Shown here: positions 43,574-55,359 of the stretch, in pieces
Numbering within the stretch: the first letter of the stretch is position 1
Layout: every line of letters begins with the position of its first letter
Assembly (NCBI GenBank): GCA_025617745.1
Contig: CM046863.1
Location: forward strand, 14,078,875-14,142,874
DNA from: Heliocidaris erythrogramma
Taxonomy: Eukaryota > Echinodermata > Echinoidea > Camarodonta > Echinometridae
Direction of reading: 5' to 3'
Length of the DNA stretch: 64,000 nucleotides
Position numbers and translations under genes: made by a program
Notes under the pieces: generated by a model
The model's input: the letters and a program-made list of their open reading frames with translations, nothing else
What the model was told of the DNA's origin: nothing
Databases searched by the model: none

Positions 43574-45578
43574 GAAGATGAGTAATCGGTTTTATCACAT
43601 ACTCGTGTGTATATATGTTTTATGATTAGTATGAATCAAGTCAGTTTCTTTCTTAGTTATAAGGAGTGAATGGTATTTTAATCAATAAAAAAAATATCTC
43701 AAATTTTGTATACATAATTATGTACAATATTGCATCATGATTGTGGTTAAAATACCGTACATGTATGTTATAAAAAAATCATTCCTTTCTTGAAATGTAG
43801 AAACAAAACTAATTCATTGTAAATATTTTAACATTTGGTACAAATAACTATAGGACTTACCTGTGATTATGTGACTGTTTTATGGTGATGTTTATGGTAT
43901 ATAATAACAAAGGTAACAGAGCTCTGTGTCATTAAGTAACATAAGGAAAGAAAATACTTTGAATAATTGATAAACCTGTGATTACGTCGTGTATTTGTGT
44001 ACAGGTAATTGCTTTTATGGTGATTATAAACGCTTCTTTTCCTTTGACTTTGAGTGATAGTAAATGTTAAAATCATTTCAGCGTTGCTGACTGAGTATAT
44101 TAGTAATATATCATGTATCAAGTTAAGAATCGTAATTATTGTGAAATATCAAAATATGTGCATAACGCAAAAGAATGGTGAACTAACTTCACTTTAAGCA
44201 TAAAATATAAAAGGGACAGACGAGTTTATATTTCATAGTTCTCATAAGGATTTTCGCGTGTGCACAGAGACATGGGCATATCATAATTTCGTGAAATTAA
44301 TCATTTTGGGTATTTCGGTTAAACTTTATTGCTACAAATTTAACACATCAGTTACGAAGCCAAAATGAAACGAGATGTAAATAAAAATGCATCTAATCGG
44401 TTTCATTTACTTGCAACTTATATTTCAGAACAGTAATATGAATGAAAAGGAAAGGAACAGAGTACATGCAAATAATGCTTTTGGTGATGGGTTCTAACGG
44501 TGTAATTTAGTATGCTATGCTTAATCTAGCAAATACTATCGTCCATTGTAAAATCAATGATTTATATAATCATATCATTGGAATTCTGAAAAGAGTTGGT
44601 TATTGTAATTTCTATACATATGCAATGGTTCTGAAAATAAATTACAGCAGTTAGTTAGCTTTTCGGGATAAAACTATAGTGTCATAATCTTTGTTTCTTA
44701 CAGTTTGTTTCTAATACGTCACTGTATCAGTTGCTGATTCAGGGAGGCACAAGGAAGGACTCCCCCCCCCCCCCCCCTTCCATCTGTTTTGTTTTTGATA
44801 ATTTGTTTACCAAACGATTTGAACACGTAAGCTTTTAATATGGAGATTTGTGGTCTAGGGGAAATTCCTACAGTCACGGGACCCTTCCTTAGAATCCAGC
44901 AGATATACCTGAAGTAATAAGTCCACTTAAACATGGCAATCTTAAACATTTTCTGTATCTACAAAATAGGAAACCCTATTTGCGTCAAAGACGTACATGT
45001 ACGGCAGACAAACATAACATTTATTTTGAGGTCAAGATATCAGTTTAAGACGGTTTAAATGTGTTAACGTTGATCAGGAAAACTGGAAACCCAAGACGGC
45101 GTCCTAACAAAGAAAGCCTGAAGTGGGTTGCCATTTCATATATCGGACTTTATTCTTATTTTTATTTTCTTTTATAACTAAATACAATTATCATAATAAT
45201 TGCGCACAAAGCTATGCCGACGATCAATTTTCAATTATGTCCCGGGCCAGAAGCTCAGAGGATTTACGCTTTCTGGAAGCCCCCTACATTCAATCGCACG
45301 AACCCCTTCTGTGCAGACAAAAGGAGTTCGTCCAAGCTTTGCGATTGTTCTGAAATTACGGCGTCTGGGTTCCGTCCGGGTTCATCGAGTATTATAGTTG
45401 ATTTCAAGTAATTTGTTATATACCTGCCAGATAACATGATGAGTGCAGGTCGAAAAAGCTTCTGCATAAATTTATACTCCGCGCCGCGCCGGCCGCGCGT
45501 GGTGCGTATGCGCGTGTGACGTTGTGTATCCCAGAATGCACTTCGCGTGCTCAATTACTGCAATTTACTGTAACATCT
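43574..45578. other. AT-rich intergenic, no gene recognised
   Basis: Contains a C-tract at 44762-44777 and a GC-rich patch near 45478-45520 with a TATAAAT word on the minus strand at about 45470. The minus frame 45264-45554 starts just upstream of this patch, so a minus-strand promoter and first exon are possible, but I recognise no protein motif. Confidence 0.35.
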
Positions 45579-45740
45579 GTCTCCGAAAAAAACAACACTG
45601 ATGATTCCAGTAAATTACAGTGAACCGACTAAAATATATGGTAAATTACTGTAAAATCACTGTTACAGTATTTTACCGTTGTAAATTACTGTAATTTACT
45701 GTACAAGTTACAGCAATTTTTTACAGTGTTGTTCCGAGAC
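45579..45740. mobile_element. Small MITE, 162 bp
   Basis: GTCTCCGAAAAAAACAACAC on the left pairs with GTGTTGTTCCGAGAC on the right. Between them lie repeated TAAATTACTGTAA words in both orientations. Confidence 0.78.
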
Positions 45741-46129
45741 GGTGTCCAAGTTTTTTTTAATTTTTGCCATCACGGATGGCCGCAAGCATCTAGAATAGTC
45801 ATAATTCGTTAACTATTCTTCTTAGATATATCAGAGTACACCCCAGCCATGAACACTTCGAATTGGGTTACTATTCACGATAGAGTGATCAGCCGAACAA
45901 TTTTACAGCAACAAATTTAATTTTCTATAGCTATTTGGAATATTTTGATTCAAAGTGACCAATCAACTTCAGATTATGGATTAAATTATATTATTGCATA
46001 CATCATAGGGGTTTAATGTGTAGGTTTGTGTAAGTGATGATGGTTGAACATGCTGGTTATGTTTACAGAGGAATCGAGGAAAACACGATTGCAAAGACTT
46101 TCTAAAAATAAACTTAAGGTAAATTCAAT

Positions 46130-46395
46130 GGGATAAACTCGCTAGTCATAATGACTGCTATTCATAGGGACCACTATTTATAAGGTCCGCTATTCCTAAC
46201 GCGTGTTAAATGAATAGTGATTTTCTATGAATAGCGGTATTTCTAAATAGCGAGCAAACCATATACAAGTAACTTCGCTATTCATAAGGGCCTCCATTCA
46301 TAAGGACCACTATTCATGAGGACCGACATTCATAACGCGTGTTAAATGAAGTGGTTTTCTATGAATAGCGGTCCTTATGAATAGCGAGCGAGCAG
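46130..46395. repeat. 16-bp unit array CTATTCATAAGGACCA in both orientations
   Basis: CTATTCATAGGGACCA, CTATTTATAAGGTCCG and CTATTCATGAGGACCG recur at 16-bp steps. TATGAATAGCGGTCCTTATG units read the opposite way. AACGCGTGTTAAATGAA(T) occurs once in each half at the turn, so each half folds back on itself. Confidence 0.9.
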
Positions 46396-46539
46396 ACCCG
46401 AAATCAACAGCCTCGTCCATGACCTTTTTTAAATGTGCGAACATTAAAATGACGTACTACGTAATGCGAACATGATTTCTATAGGAAATACAAGATGACA
46501 TTGCCCTTGAGTTGATTTTGTAGAGTAGTCGCGATCGTG

Positions 46540-46878
46540 TTAAGCCCGGCGCACACTTTACGATCCGACTGCGACTCGATTTTCGACCAAATTGCAGTTT
46601 GCATTAAATGTGAAAGTTTAAAAAAGTGAAATTATCTCAGTTGAAGTTCGGAATAATGATACGAATACTATTATCGAAATTCTGGTTAACTGCAGTTCTT
46701 CTGGTTAGAGTAAATGCCAAATCAGCTTCAAATCTTAGTCGACCGCAAGATTTGTATGACGTCACTAGGATTTGGAATTGAATTCGCTTTTATTCCTACA
46801 CGGGGGTTCGCAGTAGCCCTGAATTTCGATTTTAATATTCATACTACTATTCGGAACTTTGATCACGCCGGGCTTTAA
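46540..46878. mobile_element. MITE, 339 bp, TTAA-ended
   Basis: TTAAGCCCGGCG at the left is inverted as CGCCGGGCTTTAA at the right, allowing one extra base. TTAA could be the target duplication. Interior non-coding with GATCCGACTGCGACTCG words. Confidence 0.75.
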
Positions 46879-47054
46879 GCGTCCTCTTCGTCCGATAACA
46901 GTGTCAGATCAATTCATTTCAATGAAGATCAACGATACATATCATCAAATGCACGGGGGAAAAGGGCAAACCAAAACAGGTAGAACATAATTTTAAAAAT
47001 GAAAACAGGATGACAAAGAATCATTAACAAATATGTAAACAAGAACGTATTTCA

Positions 47055-47402
47055 TTATGTATTCTAGATATTAGCCAGTGGATGACTAGAAACTTTCTTA
47101 AACTTAATGTTTCTAAGACAGAGTTTATTGTATTGTGTCCATCTACTCGCTGTGCCATGAACTTGTCTGATGTTAGACTTCCAGTAGGGGACAAGATGAT
47201 TGCCTTATCCTCCACGGTTATGAATCTTGGTATATGCATTGATACAAGTTTTACGCTTGCAACACATGTTAATAACATAGTACGTACGTGCAATTTCCAC
47301 TTGAAGAATCTATGGCGAGTAAGAAGGTTCATTGATGTAAAAACCTGTCATCATGCTGTTAGGGCCCTTATATTGTCAAAAATTGATTATTGCAATAGGC
47401 TC
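47055..47402 (+). pseudogene. L2-like LINE, RT C-terminal part (left piece)
   Basis: The frame reads DISQWMTRNFLKLNVSKTEF, then SSTVMNLGICIDTSFTLATH, VNNIVRTCNFHLKNLWRVRR and ALILSKIDYCNRL. These match the WMxxNxLKLNxxKTE..NLGxxxD..L..HV..xCxxxxxxL..IRxxL..xxxxxLIxSxxDYCN run of L2/CR1 elements. It stops at 47402 where an inverted-repeat element begins, and continues at 54837. Confidence 0.9.
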
Positions 47403-47584
47403 GTCACCGTTTTTACGAAGTGTCCCAAGAGGCAAAAATCGATGCAAATTCATAAAATGATTTTTTTCGATATTTCAACTAGGTATCACAATGCCTACAT
47501 TTTCTCAAAATTTCAGAGTCTGAGATTGTCTAGTTACGTCATACGTGACATCACGAAACGCGTAAGGTTCATGACAATTGAGGA

Positions 47585-47640
47585 AGTCCGTTTTCACGAT
47601 CTGTCCCGCAGAAGGCAGGACGGATCGTGAAAACGCACCT
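47585..47640. repeat. Subterminal palindrome in the 7.4 kb element
   Basis: CGTTTTCACGATCTGTCC and GGACGGATCGTGAAAACG are inverted around an 11-bp spacer. It contains two of the recurring subterminal words. Confidence 0.85.
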
Positions 47641-48299
47641 GCAAAGCGATGTGCACGCTGCTTGGCATATCGTCGATTTCACGAACCGTCTCCAGACAGT
47701 GACTTGCATCGAGAAGAGAGGTTTTTTCATGAAGAAGGCAGTATTTAGAGCGAAAATCCAAGGTAATTAAATTTTACAATGATATGAACAAAATTATACG
47801 TCTAAAAAATCATAAATGGGATAAAAAGAAAAGAAATAGCCATTTTTGTTTCGTGATTGCAAATAGAGCCCCATATATAGCATTCCGTGTAAGTGTAACT
47901 GTACAATCTATATAGAATCCTCCACAAGACCTCCGTCTATGGGGAAGGTTGAGAAATGTCAGAAAGATTAAAGATTTCCCCATAACAGACGGTTATTGCT
48001 GTCTATTCTAGGTTAAACTAACTTGAGATCTAACTTAGATAATCCTATGCTGTATGGCTGACTTCGCTAATGCTAAGCTTAGGAAGCCTAGGCTTAAGGC
48101 TAAGATAACTGTCTTAAACCTAGGCTAAGCTAAGCCTATGCTGGCTATTATAGTGTATGCATTTCTTTGAGAATTGTGTTCCAAAATCCAAAGGTTTGGC
48201 CCAGCTTGTATATGTGAAGGTGTTAATTATGTGTGTGGGCAGTGCACTAAAAAATAAAAGGCCTCAATAAGCACTACACTAGTTGCACATGATTTTTTA

Positions 48300-48419
48300 G
48301 TACTGTAATGCAGGGGCGGATCCAGGATTTAGTAAAAGAGGGGGCACAAAAATGAAAGTTTGTGATAAGGTAGACCCCTATTTTTTTGGTCTCGCCAGCT
48401 TCTCGAAAAGTCGCTCAGT

Positions 48420-48463
<44 letters not shown>

Positions 48464-48712
48464 AGGGACGAATAAAAAAATTTCGCCAAACCTTCAAAAA
48501 TCGCTTAGTAAGGGATTATGGGGTCCAGTTTCCCTCCATAATTCCCTGACAAGCCAAAAAAAAAAAAAAAAAAAGGTCTTCACTCTAAAAGGGGGGGGGG
48601 GGGGTCACAATCGCGAAAATAGCAGATCGTCTATGGTAAAAATTCATACTTCTCTTCCAAAAGGGGGGCACGGGCCGGCTGTGCCCCCCCCCCTGGATCC
48701 GACAATGCTGTA
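48300..48712. mobile_element. MITE with GGCGGATCCAGG ends and a 43-G run
   Basis: GGGGCGGATCCAGG at the left is inverted as CCTGGATCCG at the right (48699-48711). Inside are words shared with 29128-29880 (CCATAATTCCCTGACAAGCC, AGTCGCTCAGTG) and an uninterrupted G-run of 43 at 48420-48462. A related truncated copy lies at 48965-49060. Confidence 0.8.
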
Positions 48713-49363
48713 ATGGCAGTGATTGTACTCTTTATAGAACAATAATTAATGATTCACTTCTTATTTGGGCCTTGGTAATGTAGCGTATAAACTTAGAATA
48801 CCCCACCCATATGGTTTATGTACCAGAACCTCCATAGCTTGTGTTGTGTATCCTAAGAACATTAATTTAGGTCAGTTTTTAGTGGTTGGGTATTCTAAAG
48901 TTGCTCTGATATTTATTTCAAATCAGTTTACATGAGATATATATATATACATGCATTATGTTTTATCGGTGGCGGATCCGGGGGGGGGGGGGCACAGGGG
49001 ACACCAAAAAGAGGCTTTTTTATTTATTTATAATTTTTTTTTGCTTGTCAGGGAATTATATTAATATTGAATGCATGTACATGTATGATCATACTGAGCT
49101 CAGTTACATTAATATCATATATTGTGCCTTTTTCCCCTCCAAAATGTAGTGTTCAAAGGAAGCTTAAAAAGATAAATACTTATTTTCACATTTCTTTCAT
49201 ATTTCAGCTGTGGACTGTTGGTGTGACATCCAATCTTGCAATCAGCATTCATATCAATTTTCAGCTGGTGGTGGTTAGTGTCCAGCTTGCTCCTGTTGAA
49301 TAGATGTGTCTTGCATTCAACATTTCAAGAGAGTACAGATGTAAGTATCACAGTCATTTAATT

Positions 49364-49724
49364 CCATCAGGTTCTCTTCATCTCTTTGTTTATTTTTTGT
49401 ATGACAATAGAAAATGATCCTAAGCAAGATTTTCAACTGGTTTATCAGTAAGTCGGAACAAATCCTATATACAATAGACGTCATTGAGTTTGTTGCTAGA
49501 ATACTCTCTCCTATTCTAGCAACAAACTCAATGACGTCTATTGTATATAGGGTTTGTTTTACATTCATTAGTAGAACACCTACAAATTACATATCTCTTT
49601 ATCATTATTTATCTATTTATATCATTATTACATTGTTTCTGTTGTTCCGACTTACTGATAAACCAGTTGAAAATCTTTGCTTAGGATCATTTTCCATTGT
49701 CATAATATGAAGAGAACCTGATGG
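49364..49724. mobile_element. Nested palindromes: inverted-repeat element with another at its centre
   Basis: Outer arms run 49364-49459 and 49642-49724 (CCATCAGGTTCTCTTCAT against ATGAAGAGAACCTGATGG, and AACTGGTTTATCAGTAAGTC against its complement). An inner palindrome at 49460-49555 has arms TATACAATAGACGTCATTGA with a short loop. The inner one sits at the edge of the left outer arm, so it may be a MITE inserted in a MITE. Confidence 0.88.
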
Positions 49725-50251
49725 GCCAAGTTCAGAGCACTTCAGGTAACCAAAAGTGGTCAAGATGCTATCGGTTTCAAGTACTCCCACCTGGAAGATG
49801 GTTTTAATTACATTTCACTGACCAGCAGGTGAAGAGGAATACCAGAATACGAGGCCTTCTATCGCATGCTTCCACACTAAGCACATTGAGCTATTGTACG
49901 AGTCCACAATTAACTCAATTTTGTGTATATTTTCATACGTATCGAACTTGTTTTAGCTTACACATGTTCAAATAATATAGAGTATTTATGATAGAGACTG
50001 CCTTAATACAATGTTATGTTTAACTGGCGCATGCTATAATCCATTTCCCTCTTTTTTAATTGCAGGTTTTAAAGAGTGATCCAGATTCAAGTTGGGTTTT
50101 TTCACATTGATGTGGAATTTCTCTACAGAATGGCAAATCACAAACTTTCCCAAAGAAGGTAGATATGTCTAGTGGGTTTTATTAACCATAATAAGGCTGG
50201 GGGGGGGGGGGGGGGGTTATCCGCAGCCTTATTTGAGTTAAAGCATGTTTC

Positions 50252-50560
50252 AAAGCTAGACACAAGCTCAAAGCAGTATACATCTGTCATATTGTATTTT
50301 CTGTAAAGAGCAAGTGTTATAATCTCTTTGGTTTTAGAGTCCAGGCAAGGACAAAGCTAGACACAAGCTCAAAGCAGTATAAATCTGTCATATTGTATTT
50401 TCTGTAAAGAGCAAGTGTTATAATCTCTTTGGTTTTAGAGTCTAGTCAAGGACATTTAAGCTAGACACAAGCTCAAAGCAGTATACATCAGCCATTACAA
50501 GGACTGTCACATTGTGTTTACTGTAAGAAGCAGGTAACAAGTTTAGCATCCCTTTAGAGC
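50252..50560. repeat. Tandem repeat of 101-104 bp, three copies
   Basis: AAAGCTAGACACAAGCTCAA starts at 50252, 50353 and about 50457, each followed by AGCAGTATA and, in the first two, TCATATTGTATTTTCTGTAA. Confidence 0.92.
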
Positions 50561-53500
50561 CATAAGTTCAACTTTTTTGACACTCAGGAAACAAAGAATG
50601 ACCACAAAAGCTATTTAAGACACCATTTTTTGATGTTTAAAACTGTATATACATGTATAAGTACTCATTACGCTGTTGCCGTGTAATATGTCTATTAGCT
50701 GGTATTAAAAATATAAAGAAAATGTTTCTATTCTGTTTGTTTTTTTACATTACATGTTTCAAATTTATTTCGATGAGAGGATTATGAAATGATTATGAGA
50801 GTATAATCTCTTCGTGGTAGAAATGTAGCAGTCATGAATTTCATGAAATTTGCAGTTTTTCTCTAAGGTATTATCATACTTGCTCTCACTCATGCATTCT
50901 CTGTAAGGGTCCTGAAATTTCTAATGATCAGTTAAGGTGTTAATGTGTTATGATGAGGTTATGGTATACTTATGCTTAATTTTAATTACATAAATTTATC
51001 CTTGCCATGCTTATGCTTGTGTCTTAATTATCTGATAAATACTTATCTACATCTTAGTAACAGTTTGATTTTACCTTTGATGTTAGTATAATATTGTATA
51101 TATCTCATTACTTTTTAAAGGTGACAATAACAGCTGTAAAAGTTTGATAAATTTATTTAATCTCGCAAATTACGAGATATACAGATTTAACAGCGCCATC
51201 TGCGGAGACTTAAAATCAAGATGCAGTAATGACCAACTTGTCTTGTTTGCTATGGGAAAACTCAGGATTATCTTGTGAATCCTGAATTCTGGTAGATCAC
51301 CAACATCAGTTCATATAGGCACGGAGGTCAGTAATTAACCATTTTATGATCATTATGAAAATATGTCTCTATATATGTATAAATTGGCTATTTTTTGTGC
51401 ACACCGGAAAAGGTGGCAAGATCCATAGGGGTCCGTATAATGTATTGTGGTCAATGGCACATGTGTATAAAATTCACTTGACCGAAATGTATAGTGTCGG
51501 TTTACAGAACTACAGGTTCGATGTACGAACACGATTATGCAATAATCACGTGCTAATATTCTGGGTAAAATCCTAGATAACTGAAATAAGTTCTTATGAT
51601 TAGAGAATATCAGGGCTGCCAGGTATACCCAATTACTGAATTTATTGTTCTGACTAAATATGAGAAGAACTCTGAAGGTTGTATGTAAATTTGGTTTGAG
51701 AAGCAATTCATAGTGCTATTACAGGTTCATTTATGATGATTGGTAACACTTTAAGCCATTAATGCTGAAACATTTGATGATACTTGGCAACTCTGATTTA
51801 TAGTTGTGAATATTCATTCATGCATAAAGAAATGAGTAATATTAATTTAGGGTGAAAGATGCACGATTTAGCATTAATGATTATTGTGTGCATATTAATA
51901 GTAAAGCATGTTTTATAAACAAAGGATTATGACCATTTAAAGGGTCTGTTCAAGGTAGTTAGAAGCCTATGTTAGGTTAATTGGGACAAGAAATTCCTAT
52001 TCATTTATATATTGTAGGTGTCGACTGATAGTGATAGAGTTGACTGAAAGGAAACAATTTATCATAAAGAGATAAATTATGAATAATTATCAGGTGGTGT
52101 GGTACACTTCATATAGATTCAATAATGTCAACCTAACTTAACCTAACAACCTACAGTGTATTTCAATGTTAACTGCATGCAAACACAAGAGTTGCATATC
52201 AACTTAATACAAGATTTAAAGTTGAATGCATTTAATTATATGCAAGGGTTTAGACTGATAAAACCGTAAACAAAGCTGAGGTTGATTAAGATAAAATGCA
52301 AACATACACACAAGTAAAGAGTCAGATATTGAGTTGTAAGATATAAGATGCATTCAGTAGAACAAACAGTTCTCTACATTTACCGCCTTATGCATACACA
52401 TGAAGTCATTCATTCATTATGTGAACACATGTATTAATTGCATGCTTCTATGTGTATCATTCTCTGTTACAGTTTTCACGGAGTGAATTGCGATGGAAGT
52501 GCTAATGAAAGACAAATTAAACTATACGACACTCCCGTAGAAACCCGAGTCTGATGTGTGTTTTTTGCGTGATCCCGTACAAGCAGGCACATCAGCCTTT
52601 GGTGGTAGCATGTTATATCATGGTTATTAATGAACCAGTTCAGTTCAATTTATTGCAGCTAGAAATGTATTACTTTACATTTATCGGAAATATACTGTAA
52701 ATATACATTAATTGTAAAGTAGAAATGAAAATGAAATATTAATGTCTATTAGATATTTGATTTTTTCAGACATACTGAATAGTAGTGACTAGTCTATCAA
52801 TCAGATTCATATAAATATGTAATATCTACTGTGCTCTTTTTTAAATGAATGAATTCTATCAATTAAAGATGCTGTCAAGGATTTGTCTTTAACTTTAACT
52901 GCACATGGTACAAAGGAATCTATATGAAGTGAAAATACAACCCTTTTGTGAGCTTGCGCTCAAGTTAAAAAGGTACCATGAAAAACTGTTGCTATTACAT
53001 GAATAATGAATTTCACAAAAAAAGGAAAGAAAAGATTAAACATAAACTTACTACCACCATTTTTCCCTGAAACTTCTTCATTGGGGCTTAACAATGATCA
53101 ATGTAAAATAATACCAAGCATGTTCGTTGTCATCATATTGATATTCGATTTATCCATACCTATATTAAAACCTGCATTAACTTGAAATGACCTTTAACAA
53201 TTCAAAATAAAGCAAGCTGTCATAGGCCATGCTTTGCATACATGTAAATGTTTATGAAAATATCTTCTACTGTAAAATTGATGATTGAGGTAAATGATGC
53301 ATTCTTTTTTGTTAAAAGTTTATTGAAACCATGACATCGCCTTTTTTTATCTATCCGTATTCAATCTGAAATCAACATTATACTGGAAATGATTTCTATC
53401 ATATCAGGAATGTTAGATCATAAAGGAATAAATACATATGCAAAGATGCATTCCATGTACAGTATAATTAGTATTTAAAATTAATGTATGAATTCTGGAA

Positions 53501-54400
53501 TAACTTGTAAAGTCAATTGTTTCAATATGAGTTACTATAGAAGGAATACAGAAAAGAGAGAATCTAGAAGTCAGATAGAAAATGAAGGAAAATGTATGAG
53601 AAAGATTTGGGAAAGATTATGGATAGTACAATGGAATACAAGAGATCAGTAATGAGAAAGAAAGAGAGAGGGGTAGATGGGAGGGATATAATGACAGAGT
53701 GACAAATCAAGGAAAAAATATGGAAATAGAGGAGAAAAGAGAGAATCCAGAAGTCAAATATAACATGTATGAGATAATTATGAGTTAATTTTTTTTGGAA
53801 AGATTAAGGATAGTATAATGAAAGGCGAGAGATGAGTAATGATAGAGAGAGAGAAAAAAAAAAGGAGAGAGGGGAGATATGAAGGATATAATGTCAAAGT
53901 AAGAAATTAAGGAAAAGATATGGGAAATAGAAGAGGAAAAAAGAGAGATTTCAGAAGATGGATAAAGGAAAATAGATTTTGAATGGAGTGGCCAGTGGTT
54001 GATCAGCGTCGTGGATAAACAATGTTCCAGGCCGGGGGGGGGGGGGGGGGGATTGCAAATGGGGGCATTGCTTTTTCATGGGAGGACAAAATAATGGTAG
54101 GCCAATTTCAACAGCTTGGGTTGGGGGGGGGGGGGGGGACTTTTGCCTACCAGGCACCCCATGGGGGACAATAAATGGAAATGAGAAACTCACATTTCTA
54201 TCATGACCGGGAAATACATAAACAGTATCTCCAAAATGAATAGTTACTACCAAATGGCCTCTTTGAATAAAGTGCATTGGCATTTCACGTCTTAATGTAA
54301 TCTGAGTCGTATATATTCGTATGAAATAGTATGTAAACTCTGGCAAGAGGAATCAAACCCAGATTCTTCTATCAAGCAAAAAATTTCCGTGCGCGCTATA
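50561..54400. other. AT-rich interior of the 7.4 kb element
   Basis: No frame with a recognisable domain. Acceptor- and donor-like sites occur (for example TTTTTAATTGCAG at 50072-50084 and AAG then GTAGAT near 50157), so a spliced non-coding transcript is possible. G-tracts lie at 54034-54051 and 54122-54138; the minus frame 53951-54346 is built on them. Confidence 0.4.
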
Positions 54401-54836
54401 CTCTTTACAACTAATGTATATGATAAGCACGTACGGATATAAGGTCGCGCACAGCGCGCGCGTCACCCGAGACGGTTCGTGAAAACGAAATTTCACATAA
54501 CCAACGGTGGAAACGGGGCCGCGTACGCTGCGGGGCCACTACGTAAAGACGAGTCTGAGCGTGGATGTCAAGTTTTGCGTTTTCACGAACCGTCCTCTGA
54601 CTGTCCTCTATGATTGAGATTTAATTATTGATTAAATAAACATTATTTCCCCATAAAATTTACATCATTTCATTATTTAGATAGTGTACTATCATGATAT
54701 CAAAAAAATAATACCATCACATACTTTACCCCCGTGAAAATAGCGATTGAACAAAAGTAAAACTTTAAACGCGTTTAGCTCAAAAAAATGTTTGGTCTCC
54801 CATAACGCTCTTGGGACACTTCGTGAAAACGGTGAC

Positions 54837-55348
54837 GGTCTGTTTGTCGTTCTTTCTTCCAAGGATAAGAAGAGAATCGAGAGTGTTCAAAATCGTGCAG
54901 CCCGCTTGGTATTTCAGGTTGGCTGGAAAGTCCAGGTGTCTCCTTTATTTAAAGAACTACACTGGCTTCATTTTTCTCAGCGTGTTCAGTTAAAGCTCTG
55001 CTTGTTTGTGCACAAATTACCCAATAATACTGCCCCTTGTTACCTTGCTGACACAATTTCGCTATACTTACCCGCTCGTAATCTCCGTTCAAAAACTGAC
55101 ATCACTAGACTTGTAATTCCCCGATCAACTCTTTAATTTGCTGAAAAACGATTTAGTGTAACTGCTTCTAGGGTTTGGAATAATACTGTATACCACTCTC
55201 AATACGAGAAATAGAAAACCAGCTAACTTTTAAACTTTTTCCATAAAGTTAACTTTTTTTTTGTATACATGAATATTTGATTGTGAATGGTAAGCGCTAT
55301 GATACTCTTTTGTGAATAGCGCGTTATAAATGACCGTTATTATTATTA
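54837..55348 (+). pseudogene. L2-like LINE, C-terminal end and 3' tail (right piece)
   Basis: The frame reads GLFVVLSSKDKKRIESVQNR then AARLVFQ, VSPLFKELHWLHFSQRVQLK and YLPARNLRSKTDITRLVIPR. These are the C-terminal L2/CR1 motifs (LQxVQNxAARLV, LHWLPxxxRxxxK). A frame change near 55140 precedes the ending. The 3' tail GCGTTATAAATGACCG then (TTA)n at 55338-55358 is the usual L2-type end. Continues the piece at 47055-47402. Confidence 0.92.
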
Positions 55349-55359
55349 TTATTATCAAG

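Larger units (their letters stand above)
47403..54836. mobile_element. 7.4 kb inverted-repeat element splitting an L2-like LINE
   Basis: Left end GTCACCGTTTTTACGAAGTG and reversed right end GTCACCGTTTTCACGAAGTG extend to 29 bp (to CCCAAGAG) with one mismatch. The LINE reading stops exactly at the left end and resumes exactly at the right end. A related word, TTTTCACGAACCGTC or its complement, recurs inside both ends (47588, 47617, 47679, 54472, 54567), looking like transposase subterminal sites. I see no target duplication and no transposase. Interior holds several other repeats. Superfamily unknown. Confidence 0.78.

Noticed and set aside
45264-45554. 96-codon minus-strand frame near a GC-rich patch with a TATAAAT word.
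   Set aside because: No recognised motif; the promoter reading is possible but unsupported, so it is noted only in the intergenic entry.
53951-54346. 131-codon minus-strand frame with proline runs.
   Set aside because: Proline runs come from two G-tracts; no domain.
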